64,000 nucleotides of DNA, taken from contig CAIVJW010000017.1 in assembly GCA_903906315.1 (NCBI GenBank), forward strand, positions 1 through 64,000, in the 5' to 3' direction. Within the stretch, counting starts at the first letter, position 1, and every line of letters starts with the position of its first letter. Source of the DNA: an uncultured delta proteobacterium (lineage in GTDB: Bacteria > Myxococcota_A > Polyangia > Polyangiales > Polyangiaceae). A model generated the notes under the pieces. It made no database searches, was not told where the DNA came from, and was given only the letters and a program-made list of their open reading frames with translations. The translations under genes and the position numbers were made by a program. This document shows positions 16,237 through 23,514 of the stretch, in pieces.

Positions 16237-17565
16237 TCAGACCGCGTCGGTGAAGGCGTTGGCGGTGAGGTCGCCGAGGACGCGGTGCCACATGTGGCCG
16301 GGCGTCTGCTCGACCTCGCGGACCTTCGCGCGCATGAGATCGAGCACCGGCGGCTGGGCGACGTCGTACACGTCGCCCTGAAGGAGCTTGAGCACATCGA
16401 GCCGGTACTTGGGGTTCTGGACGAAGTGCGTGAAGAGCACGTTGAGCCGGTAGTAGACGCTGATGAAGTCGTACCAGTTCTTGATACCGAGTCGCATCGT
16501 GCGGTCGTAGGTGCCGAAGCTCGCCTTCGACAGGTCCCCCTGCTCGAGGGCCGCGGCGACGTCGCGCGACGCGAACCGGGCGGAGTTCAGCGCGATGCTC
16601 ACGCCGGTCGAGAAGATCGGGTCGACGAAGCGGGCCGCGTCGCCGATCATCATGAACCCGTCGCCGGTGAACTCGGTGATGGCGTAGCTGTAGTCGGCCT
16701 CCTCCTTGAACGGGCGCACCTGCCGGGCGCGCTCGAGGCGCGCGGCGAGGTCCTCGCGGCTGCGCACGCAGCTCCAGAAGAAGGCCTCGCGTGACTCCTT
16801 CGACCCGAGGAAGTTCTTGCGCTGCGTGACGACGCCGACGCTGGTCACGCCGTCGCGGATCGGGATCTGCCAGACCCACGAGTTGACCAGCGGCAGGAAG
16901 TGGATGTGGATGTTCTCGGCCGCGGGGCCGTCGCCGCGGTCGAAGCCCTCGAACCAGGTGTGTACGGCGTACTGGTCGAAAAGCGGGTCCTTGACCTTCA
17001 GCTTGAGCTGGCTGCCGAGGACCGTGCGCCGCCCGCTCGCGTCGACGATCATGCGCACGCGCGCGCTTCGTTCGCCTCGCCCGAAGCGATAGCGGATCTC
17101 CGGCGCGTCGCCGAGGACCACGCCGGTCACGTCGACCCCCTCGTAGACCTCGGCGCCGAGCTTGTTCGCGTGCTGCAGGAAGGCCAGGTCGAACTCGCCG
17201 CGATCGACGTGGTACGTGTAGTTCTGCTCGACGCCAGGCTGCTCGCGCTCGTCGAAGCGGATGTCGGCGCGACAGTCCGGGTCGAGGCCGTCCCAGTTCA
17301 TCGCGTACGGGCGCACGGCGGGGCTCGAGGTCCAGGTCGCCCCGTATTTCCGCGGGAAGCGGTGCGCCTCCATCTCGGGCAGGAAATCGAGGTCCTTGAA
17401 GATGCGCGTCGAGGACGGCACGAGCGACTCGCCGACGTGCTCGCGCGGGAAGAGCTCACGCTCGAGGATGCAGCACGAGACGCCGGCCTTGGCCAGGTAC
17501 GCGCCCATCGCAGCGCCCGCGGGGCCGCCGCCGATGATGCCCACATCGAAGTCGTAGTCGCTCAT
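16237..17565 (-). CDS. Flavin-dependent halogenase-like monooxygenase
   Basis: This 442-residue FAD enzyme belongs to the halogenase/geranylgeranyl-reductase-like group that includes CndH and CmlS. Features are the FAD motif IIGGGPAGAAMGA (about 10-22), a lysine in the expected catalytic region (Lys73, PRKYGATW), the halogenase signature WVWQIP (230-235) and the GDA motif MIGDAARFVDP. Family members chlorinate or brominate phenolic or acyl substrates using FADH2. No NRPS, PKS or flavin reductase gene is adjacent, so the substrate is unknown. The ATG start at 17565 directly precedes the FAD domain. Confidence 0.85.
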   Translation of the reverse strand: MSDYDFDVGIIGGGPAGAAMGAYLAKAGVSCCILERELFPREHVGESLVPSSTRIFKDLDFLPEMEAHRFPRKYGATWTSSPAVRPYAMNWDGLDPDCRADIRFDEREQPGVEQNYTYHVDRGEFDLAFLQHANKLGAEVYEGVDVTGVVLGDAPEIRYRFGRGERSARVRMIVDASGRRTVLGSQLKLKVKDPLFDQYAVHTWFEGFDRGDGPAAENIHIHFLPLVNSWVWQIPIRDGVTSVGVVTQRKNFLGSKESREAFFWSCVRSREDLAARLERARQVRPFKEEADYSYAITEFTGDGFMMIGDAARFVDPIFSTGVSIALNSARFASRDVAAALEQGDLSKASFGTYDRTMRLGIKNWYDFISVYYRLNVLFTHFVQNPKYRLDVLKLLQGDVYDVAQPPVLDLMRAKVREVEQTPGHMWHRVLGDLTANAFTDAV

Positions 17566-17635
17566 GGCGCGGGATCATCCACGACGCCGGGGCGCCGGCC
17601 AACCAAAAGCGTGACCTCGGCCACGCGGCGCGGCG

Positions 17636-18355
17636 TCAGACGACGAAGCGCGAGACCCGCTGCAGGAGCTTGCCGCCGCAGAGCTCGTGGGGCTGGACCT
17701 CGAGGCGGTCGAGGAGCCCTCGGTGGTTGCTCGCGACGACGGAGGTGATGCGCGGATCGTCGCGACAGCTCACGAGCAGGTCCTGCACCAATCGCGCGCT
17801 CTCGGGGTCGAGGCCCGCGTCCGGGTCGTCGAAGAACATGAAATTCGGCTCGAGGGCGAGCGCGCGCGCGACGGCGACGCGCTTGCGCACGCCGAACGAG
17901 AGGTGCGCGGGGAGCGCGTGCATGTCGGCGCGGGCCACATCCATCCGGGCGAGCGCGTCGCGGGCGCGCCGGTCGACGGTCGCCTCGTCGAGGCCGAGGA
18001 CGTCGGCGTGGTAGCGCAGCGCGAGGACGACATTCGCGAACGCGCTCAGGTTCGAGAGCAGCCCCCCCTGCTGGAAGACGAAGCCGCGGCGCACGCCTGC
18101 GCGAAAGAGCGCGCTCGGGTGCACGCGGTCCGGGCTCCGGCCGTCGAGCAGCACGGCGCCGGACGAGACGGGGATCAGGCCGGCGCACAGGTAGAGGAGC
18201 GTCGACTTGCCGACACCGTTCTCGCCGGTGACGACGAGCGTCTCGCCCGGCTCGACGGAGAGGCTCTCGTCGTCGAGGACCACGATGTCGCCGTAGCGAA
18301 AGGACGCGTCGAGGACGACGAGGCCGGGGCGCGGGGGGATCATGGACGCAGTCAT
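17636..18355 (-). CDS. MlaF-like ABC transporter ATPase, divergent
   Basis: This 239-residue ABC ATPase has Walker A GENGVGKST, signature LSFGVRKRV (canonical LSGGQ) and Walker B FFDDPDAGLD, where the catalytic glutamate of DEP is Asp. H-loop His is present (SNHRG). Together with the upstream permease it resembles the MlaFE/Mce phospholipid transporter of the inner membrane. It starts 26 nt after the permease stop, so the two form an operon. The altered signature and Walker B suggest slow or altered ATP hydrolysis. ATG 18355 was chosen; a second ATG at 18343 is possible. Confidence 0.8.
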   Translation of the reverse strand: MTASMIPPRPGLVVLDASFRYGDIVVLDDESLSVEPGETLVVTGENGVGKSTLLYLCAGLIPVSSGAVLLDGRSPDRVHPSALFRAGVRRGFVFQQGGLLSNLSAFANVVLALRYHADVLGLDEATVDRRARDALARMDVARADMHALPAHLSFGVRKRVAVARALALEPNFMFFDDPDAGLDPESARLVQDLLVSCRDDPRITSVVASNHRGLLDRLEVQPHELCGGKLLQRVSRFVV

Positions 18356-18381
18356 GGGAGCGCGCGGCCGCGGCGCGATCG

Positions 18382-19239
18382 CTAGTATCGCATCGGCGAG
18401 CCCACCGCCCAGTAGAAGGCGGCGGTCACGGCGGTGTTGAACACGACGCAGCCGAGGAGCGAGGTCACCACCGCGCGGCTCGCCATCTGGGGGACCTCGG
18501 TCGGCGAGACCGACACCTGCAGGCCGAAGTGGCACGAAGCCCACCCGACGATGGTCCCGAGGCCGACACCCTTGCCGAAGAAGAGCAGCAGGTCGGCCGG
18601 GCCGAGCGCCTCGGAGAACCCCGCGCGCAGGGCGCCGAAGCTCGACGGAATGATCGGCAGGCTGACGATGTAGCCGCCGACGATGGCCACGACGCCGAAG
18701 TAGACCATCAGCGCGAGGACGGAGACGACCACGCCGAGCAGCCGCGGCAGGACGACGTACCGCGAAGGATCGATGCCGAGCGACGAGAGCGCGAGGATCT
18801 CGGAGTTGACCTTCATGCCGCCGAGCTCGGCGGCGATCGCGGTGCCCGATCGGCCGCCGACGATGATGGCGGTGCCGAGGGGCGCAAGCTCGCGCAGCAC
18901 GACGGCGACCAGGATCCTGCCGAGGATGTCGCCGGTGGTGGCGGGGGCCATCATGCCGATCTGGATGATGATCGTCGCGCCGAGGAAGAGCGCGATCACG
19001 CTGACGAGGCCGAGCGCCTGCACGCCGGTGAAGAGGATCTGCATCAGGAGGACGCGGCGGGCGACCGAGCGCGCGGCCGAGCCGGGGGCCGCCACCGAGC
19101 CGAACGCCCCGCCGAGCGTCGCGAGGGCCCGGGTCGTCGCGTGCAGCGCCGCGATCGCGCGCACTCCCACGCCCGCGACGAGGCGGCGCGAGGTGGCCTG
19201 CCCGGCGACGCGCGGGTCGAAGAACGCGGACGGACGCAC
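18382..19239 (-). CDS. MlaE-family ABC permease
   Basis: This 285-residue integral membrane protein is of the MlaE/YrbE family. It has several hydrophobic segments and the family region GTAIIVGGRSGTAIAAELGGMKV, followed by SSLGIDPSRYVVLPRL. It is likely the inner-membrane permease of an Mce/Mla-type lipid transporter, with the ATPase encoded next. No MlaD/Mce substrate-binding gene is adjacent. GTG 19239 was chosen because a TACACT -10-like element lies exactly 6 nt upstream, and the protein then begins at a sensible place. Confidence 0.85.
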   Translation of the reverse strand: MRPSAFFDPRVAGQATSRRLVAGVGVRAIAALHATTRALATLGGAFGSVAAPGSAARSVARRVLLMQILFTGVQALGLVSVIALFLGATIIIQIGMMAPATTGDILGRILVAVVLRELAPLGTAIIVGGRSGTAIAAELGGMKVNSEILALSSLGIDPSRYVVLPRLLGVVVSVLALMVYFGVVAIVGGYIVSLPIIPSSFGALRAGFSEALGPADLLLFFGKGVGLGTIVGWASCHFGLQVSVSPTEVPQMASRAVVTSLLGCVVFNTAVTAAFYWAVGSPMRY

Positions 19240-19245
19240 GCGATG

Positions 19246-19251
19246 AGTGTA
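19246..19251 (-). promoter_or_regulatory. -10-like TACACT, 6 nt before the MlaE-like start
   Basis: TACACT (19251-19246 on the minus strand) is followed by 6 nt and GTG 19239. It matches the TANNNT-N6-start geometry seen repeatedly in this window and supports the GTG start. Confidence 0.45.
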
Positions 19252-19409
19252 AGCCCATCCGGGCTCGCACGTTCCAGCGTCGCGTGGGGCGCAGCCCGGA
19301 GAACTTCCTCGCGGCCCGGGCGTCCAAGGACGCGCCATCCCCAAGGTCAAAATCGAGCGCGCCCGCGGGCCCGCTCTCGCAACCGCGCCCGCGCGGAAGG
19401 GTTACCGTC

Positions 19410-21524
19410 ATGCGTTCCTGGCTTCTCCTGGCGGGGCTCGGGCTCCTCGGCTGCAGCAGCACGACCACGTACGTGAAGTCCGACTCCGCGCTCGGGCGAG
19501 TCGTCGTCTACCGCAACGGCATCGCGTACTTCGAGCGGACCGCGCACGTGACCGACACGCTCCGGCTGTCGGTGCCGGCGGACAAGGTCGACGACTTCCT
19601 CAAATCGCTGACGGTCGTCGACGCCAAGACCGGCGAGCAGCCGCCCGTGTCGTACCCCACCGCGTTGCCGGCCGGGGACAAGGGCGACTCGGGGTTCATC
19701 GACATGCAGATCCGCCTGATGGAGCCGGGCCCCCACGACCTCAAGCTCAGCTACGTGACCGACTCACCGAGCTGGAAGCCGAGCTACCGCGTGGTGGTGG
19801 GCGACGACGGCAAGGTGGCGCTGCAGGCGTGGGCGGTCGTCGACAACGCCTCGGGCGAGGACTGGCAGAAGGTCAAGCTCGGGGTCGGGTCGAGCTCGGC
19901 GCTGTCGTTCCGGTACGACCTGCGCACGGTGCGGCTGGTGCAGCGCGAGACGCTGCGGACCGACGATCTCTTCGCGCTCGCGCCGCCGATCGGCAGCGCG
20001 ACCCACGGGGGCGATCGGGGCGGACAGCCAGTGTTCGCCGAGCTCTCGGACGACAAGCTCGCGGCGCTCGACCCGGGCGACCGCGACGAGGCGCCGTCCA
20101 TGGCGACGGCGCGTGGGGCCTCGTCGATGCCATCGCCGACGGTGCAGGCGCCGTCGGGCGGCGGCAAGGCCGGGCGGATGGCCCCGGTCAAGGAGGACAA
20201 GCACGCGCGGCAGCAGTACGGCGCGGCGCAGGCGATGCCCGATTCGGAGGTCGATCGCCTCGCGCGATCGCTGACGGCGTCGAAGAAGGCGGTCGTGATC
20301 GAGGGCTACGCGGGGTCGTCCGACGGCGACAAGACGGCGGCGTCGCTCGCGCGCGCCAACCGCCTCCGGGGCGAGCTCGTGCGGCGCGGCGTCGCGCCCG
20401 AGCAGGTGCTCGCGGTCGGCAACGGCGCGCAGAGCGGCCGAGGCGCGGGGGTGCGCGTGGTCGAGGCGCAAGCGCAGGCCGCGCAGCCGCCCGCCGTCAA
20501 GGCGGAGAAGCCTGCGGCGGCGCCCGACGCGGAGCCGATCGGCACGTCCCACTTCGAGTCGACGCGGCCGATGGACGTGCCGCGCGGGACCTCGGCGATG
20601 GTGAGCATCCTCAGCACGGGGACGAAGGGCGAGATCGTCTACCTCTACGACGCGGAGACCGCGCGCGGAAACGCGGCCTTCCCGTTCCGCTCGGTCCGCA
20701 TCGAGAACCCGACGGACTCCACGCTGGAGAGCGGGCCGGTGACGGTCTTCGGCAACGGCAAGTTCATCGGCGAGGGCCTCTGCGAGCCGATCCCGGCGCG
20801 CGCCGCGGGCTTCGTCCCCTTCGCGCTCGATCGGCAGGTCGTCGTCGAGCACGAGGGCGGCGAGCGCGACGCGATCGGCCGCATCATCACCGTGCAGCGC
20901 GGGGTGTTCTCGACCGAGGTCCAGCACACGCGATCGACCAAGCTCACGCTGACGAGCCGGCTGCGCGAGCGAGCGATCGTCTACGTGCGACACTCGGTGC
21001 CCGCGGGCTACAAGCTGACCAAGGCGCCGAAGCAGCTCGAGCGCATGGGCGCGGCGTACCTCTTTCGCGTCGAGGTCGAGCCGGGCGGCAAGGCCGAGGT
21101 CGCGATCGAGGAGGCGACGCCGGTGTGGAAGAGCGTCGACATCCGCGCGCCCGGCGATCTCGAGCTGGTGAAGGCGTACGTGTCGTCGGCCGCCGCCGAC
21201 GGGCCGCTCAAGTCCGCCGTCGAGGACCTGCTCAAGGTGCACCGCGAGATGGCCGACCTCGAGCAGCTGATCCGGTCGACGCGCGAGCAGATGGGCGAGT
21301 ACCGGGCGCGCATCGACGAGCTGCACGCGCAGGTCGTGACGCTCCGGCTGGCCAAGGCGGGCCCCGCCCTGATGAGCACGCTCGAGAAGAAGCTCGGCGA
21401 GATGAACGACAGGGTCTCGCGCTCGACGCTCGACCTCGTCGGGCTCGAGGAGCGGCTGATGGTCTCGCGCATCCGGTTCCAGGACGGCGTGAGCGAGCTC
21501 TCGCTCCAGGGCGGCAAGGGCTGA
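19410..21524 (+). CDS. DUF4139 lipoprotein with OmpA-like insert
   Basis: This 704-residue protein has a signal peptide and lipobox (LLGC15). DUF4139 sequence occupies about 25-200 (VVVYRNGIAYFERTA, WKPSYRVVV) and about 375-704 (FPFRSVRIENPT, LERMGAAYLFRVEVEPGG). Between them, after a Ser/Gly/Lys linker, residues about 281-352 read like an OmpA C-terminal peptidoglycan-binding domain (VVIEGYAGSSDGD, ARANRLRGELVRRGVAPEQVLAVGNG). A coiled coil lies near the C-terminus (HREMADLEQLIRSTREQMGE). It is predicted to be a surface or periplasmic lipoprotein. GGAAGG lies about 9 nt before the ATG. Confidence 0.82.
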   Translation: MRSWLLLAGLGLLGCSSTTTYVKSDSALGRVVVYRNGIAYFERTAHVTDTLRLSVPADKVDDFLKSLTVVDAKTGEQPPVSYPTALPAGDKGDSGFIDMQIRLMEPGPHDLKLSYVTDSPSWKPSYRVVVGDDGKVALQAWAVVDNASGEDWQKVKLGVGSSSALSFRYDLRTVRLVQRETLRTDDLFALAPPIGSATHGGDRGGQPVFAELSDDKLAALDPGDRDEAPSMATARGASSMPSPTVQAPSGGGKAGRMAPVKEDKHARQQYGAAQAMPDSEVDRLARSLTASKKAVVIEGYAGSSDGDKTAASLARANRLRGELVRRGVAPEQVLAVGNGAQSGRGAGVRVVEAQAQAAQPPAVKAEKPAAAPDAEPIGTSHFESTRPMDVPRGTSAMVSILSTGTKGEIVYLYDAETARGNAAFPFRSVRIENPTDSTLESGPVTVFGNGKFIGEGLCEPIPARAAGFVPFALDRQVVVEHEGGERDAIGRIITVQRGVFSTEVQHTRSTKLTLTSRLRERAIVYVRHSVPAGYKLTKAPKQLERMGAAYLFRVEVEPGGKAEVAIEEATPVWKSVDIRAPGDLELVKAYVSSAAADGPLKSAVEDLLKVHREMADLEQLIRSTREQMGEYRARIDELHAQVVTLRLAKAGPALMSTLEKKLGEMNDRVSRSTLDLVGLEERLMVSRIRFQDGVSELSLQGGKG

Positions 21525-21694
21525 GATCGAAGGCGGCCGCGCGCGCATCGGGCGCGCGCGACCACGGGCGGGAATGGAGGCGCGCCTCCACGGCGTTGTC
21601 GCGCCCGTGCAGGACGATGGCGACGAGGCGAGGGGCCCGGAGCGGGCGGGCGCGGGAGGCGACGACGGCGACGCCGGCCCCGGCGGGCCGGAAT

Positions 21695-21723
21695 TTGGGG
21701 GCCGCGCTTCCATAAGCTATCGT
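21695..21723 (+). promoter_or_regulatory. Promoter-like pair before the phosphodiester glycosidase gene
   Basis: TTGGGG (21695-21700) and TATCGT (21718-21723) are 17 nt apart; the start codon GTG 21733 follows 9 nt later, with GAGGGA in the gap. This is one of the few TANNNT elements here with a TTG -35 at standard spacing. Confidence 0.4.
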
Positions 21724-21732
21724 CCGAGGGAC

Positions 21733-23007
21733 GTGGCGAAGTCGAAGCGACGCAGCAAGGACGGGGGGAGGCGCTGGCCGCGCCGGCTCCTCGTGGGCAC
21801 GGCGGTGGTCGCGGTCGGGACCGCGGGCCTCTGGACGGCCATCCACCACGTGCCGGGCTTCGGCCCCGCACTGGCCGACGGGGTGCGCGCAGTCGTCGGC
21901 CCCGCGCCGGTGGCCTGGGCCGAGGACGTCGCCTACGGCGTCGCGGACCGCGTGAACCGGCTGCGCTTCCGCGACGCAAAGCCGAAGGAGTTCTGGGACG
22001 CTCCGCCCCCCGGCGCCCCGACCGCCACACCGCCGAGCCCTGCGACCGCGTCGCCGACGGCCGTCACCGCGGCCTCGGGCGCCCCCACCGCGCCCGGCGC
22101 CGAGGCCGCCAAGCCCGCGGTGACGGCGGCGCCCGACTACCCGCCGCCCGCGTACTCGCCGCCATTCCCTGGCGTCGCGGGCAACGGCGACGGCACCTGG
22201 ATCGCGATGGGCGAGCCGGGCGCGCCCGGCGATCCGCCCGCGATGCACAAGAGCCTGGTCCACCCCGATCCGAAGCGCACCTTCGCCGCGGTCGCGATCG
22301 TCGCGATCGACCTCAAGCGCCTCGACCTCCGCCTCGTCGCCGGCACCGTCGAGCCCGAGTCGAGCGGCGTGCCCAAGGACCGGCGCAAGGGCATGGTCCC
22401 GGCCGAACACTTCGGCGACCTCGTCGCGGTCTTCAACGGCGGCTTCAAGGCCACGCACGGCCACTACGGGATGATGATCGGCGGCGACACGTTCCTTCCG
22501 CCGCGCGACATCGCCTGCACGGTGGGCCTCTTCAGGGACGGCGCGATCCGCATCCGTACGTGGCCCGCGCTGAAGGCCAGCGAGCCCGACATGACCGCGT
22601 ACCGGCAAACGCCGCCGTGCCTCGTCGAGCAGGGCAAGGAGAACGACGCGCTCAGCGTCGAGTACAACCGCAACTGGGGCGCGGCCGTGGGCGGCGAGAC
22701 GGTCATCCGGCGATCGGCGATCGGCATCGACAAGGCCGGCCGCACGCTGTTCTACGGCCTCGGCGAGTCGGTCACCGCGCAGGCGCTCGCGCGGGCGATG
22801 CACGTCGCGGGCGCGGACGGCGCCGCCCAGCTGGACGTGAACTACTCGTACCCGCGGTTCCTGCTGTACGGCAAGACGCCCGGCGTCGACGGGCCGCGCG
22901 CGCAATCGGCGCTCATCCCGGGGCTGAAGTACGTGAGCTGGGAGTACGTCGGCGACGCCTCGCCGCGCGATTTCTTCTACCTGATCCGGCATCGAAGCGC
23001 GTCGTAG
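21733..23007 (+). CDS. Membrane-anchored phosphodiester glycosidase family protein
   Basis: This 424-residue protein has a basic N-terminus, one transmembrane anchor (RRLLVGTAVVAVGTAGLW), a long Pro/Ala/Thr linker (about 95-160), and then a C-terminal NAGPA/DUF2233-type domain with FNGGFKATHGHYGMMIGG, GLGESVTAQALARAM and DGAAQLDVNYS. The family hydrolyses sugar phosphodiesters such as those in cell-surface polymers. The domain would face the periplasm. GTG 21733 was chosen for its GAGGGA ribosome-binding site; an upstream in-frame ATG at 21574 would add 53 low-complexity residues. Confidence 0.82.
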   Translation: MAKSKRRSKDGGRRWPRRLLVGTAVVAVGTAGLWTAIHHVPGFGPALADGVRAVVGPAPVAWAEDVAYGVADRVNRLRFRDAKPKEFWDAPPPGAPTATPPSPATASPTAVTAASGAPTAPGAEAAKPAVTAAPDYPPPAYSPPFPGVAGNGDGTWIAMGEPGAPGDPPAMHKSLVHPDPKRTFAAVAIVAIDLKRLDLRLVAGTVEPESSGVPKDRRKGMVPAEHFGDLVAVFNGGFKATHGHYGMMIGGDTFLPPRDIACTVGLFRDGAIRIRTWPALKASEPDMTAYRQTPPCLVEQGKENDALSVEYNRNWGAAVGGETVIRRSAIGIDKAGRTLFYGLGESVTAQALARAMHVAGADGAAQLDVNYSYPRFLLYGKTPGVDGPRAQSALIPGLKYVSWEYVGDASPRDFFYLIRHRSAS

Positions 23008-23022
23008 CGACGCGCGCGCCGG

Positions 23023-23505
23023 TCACTCGGGCACGACGAGGTGCTCGGCGAGCTCGCGCACCGGCCGCGGCAGGTCCGAGCCCTGCGCGACGCGCAGGAT
23101 GTCGGGGCGAAGCTCGCGGAGCTCGCTCGGAAGCAGCCAGCGCAGCGCGAGGCTGACGAGGAACGGCACGCGCCGGGCGAGGACGGCGCGCACGACGCCG
23201 GTCGACGGGAAGGCGAGCACGACGGCGTCCGGATCGAGCCCGACCGCCCGAGCGGCGTCCTCGATCGCGCCCTCGAACTCGGCGCGCTTCTGCTCGACGG
23301 CCTCGTACAGGACGTGCTCCTCGCCTGCGGTGGCGGGCCGAACGCTGCCGTCCGGCATGAGCAGCGACCACCCGAGCTCCGCGTCGATCGCGACGCGCCC
23401 GCCCGACTCGAGCGTGACGAGAGGCAGCACCGCGCGCCCGCCGAGGACCTCCCCTCGCCCTGCGTCGAGCGCCTCGCGAACCGCCTCCGAGAGCGATGCC
23501 GCCAC
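23023..23505 (-). CDS. Small partner protein coupled to the actin-like ATPase
   Basis: This 160-residue cytoplasmic protein has no recognised family. It looks alpha/beta (GGRAVLPLVTLESGGRVAIDAELGWSLL, DAVVLAFPSTGVVRAVL). Its ribosome-binding site GGAGG overlaps the end of the ATPase gene and sits 6 nt before GTG 23505, while the ATPase stop codon is only 9 nt away. This strongly suggests translational coupling. It may be a nucleotide-exchange or adaptor partner of the ATPase, by analogy with other Hsp70-like operons. That is inference. Confidence 0.7.
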   Translation of the reverse strand: MAASLSEAVREALDAGRGEVLGGRAVLPLVTLESGGRVAIDAELGWSLLMPDGSVRPATAGEEHVLYEAVEQKRAEFEGAIEDAARAVGLDPDAVVLAFPSTGVVRAVLARRVPFLVSLALRWLLPSELRELRPDILRVAQGSDLPRPVRELAEHLVVPE

Positions 23506-23514
23506 CGATGCCTC

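Noticed and set aside
16237-19239. Secondary-metabolite cluster around the halogenase
   Set aside because: Neighbours are an Mla-like transporter pair and unrelated lipoproteins; no PKS, NRPS, or terpene genes.
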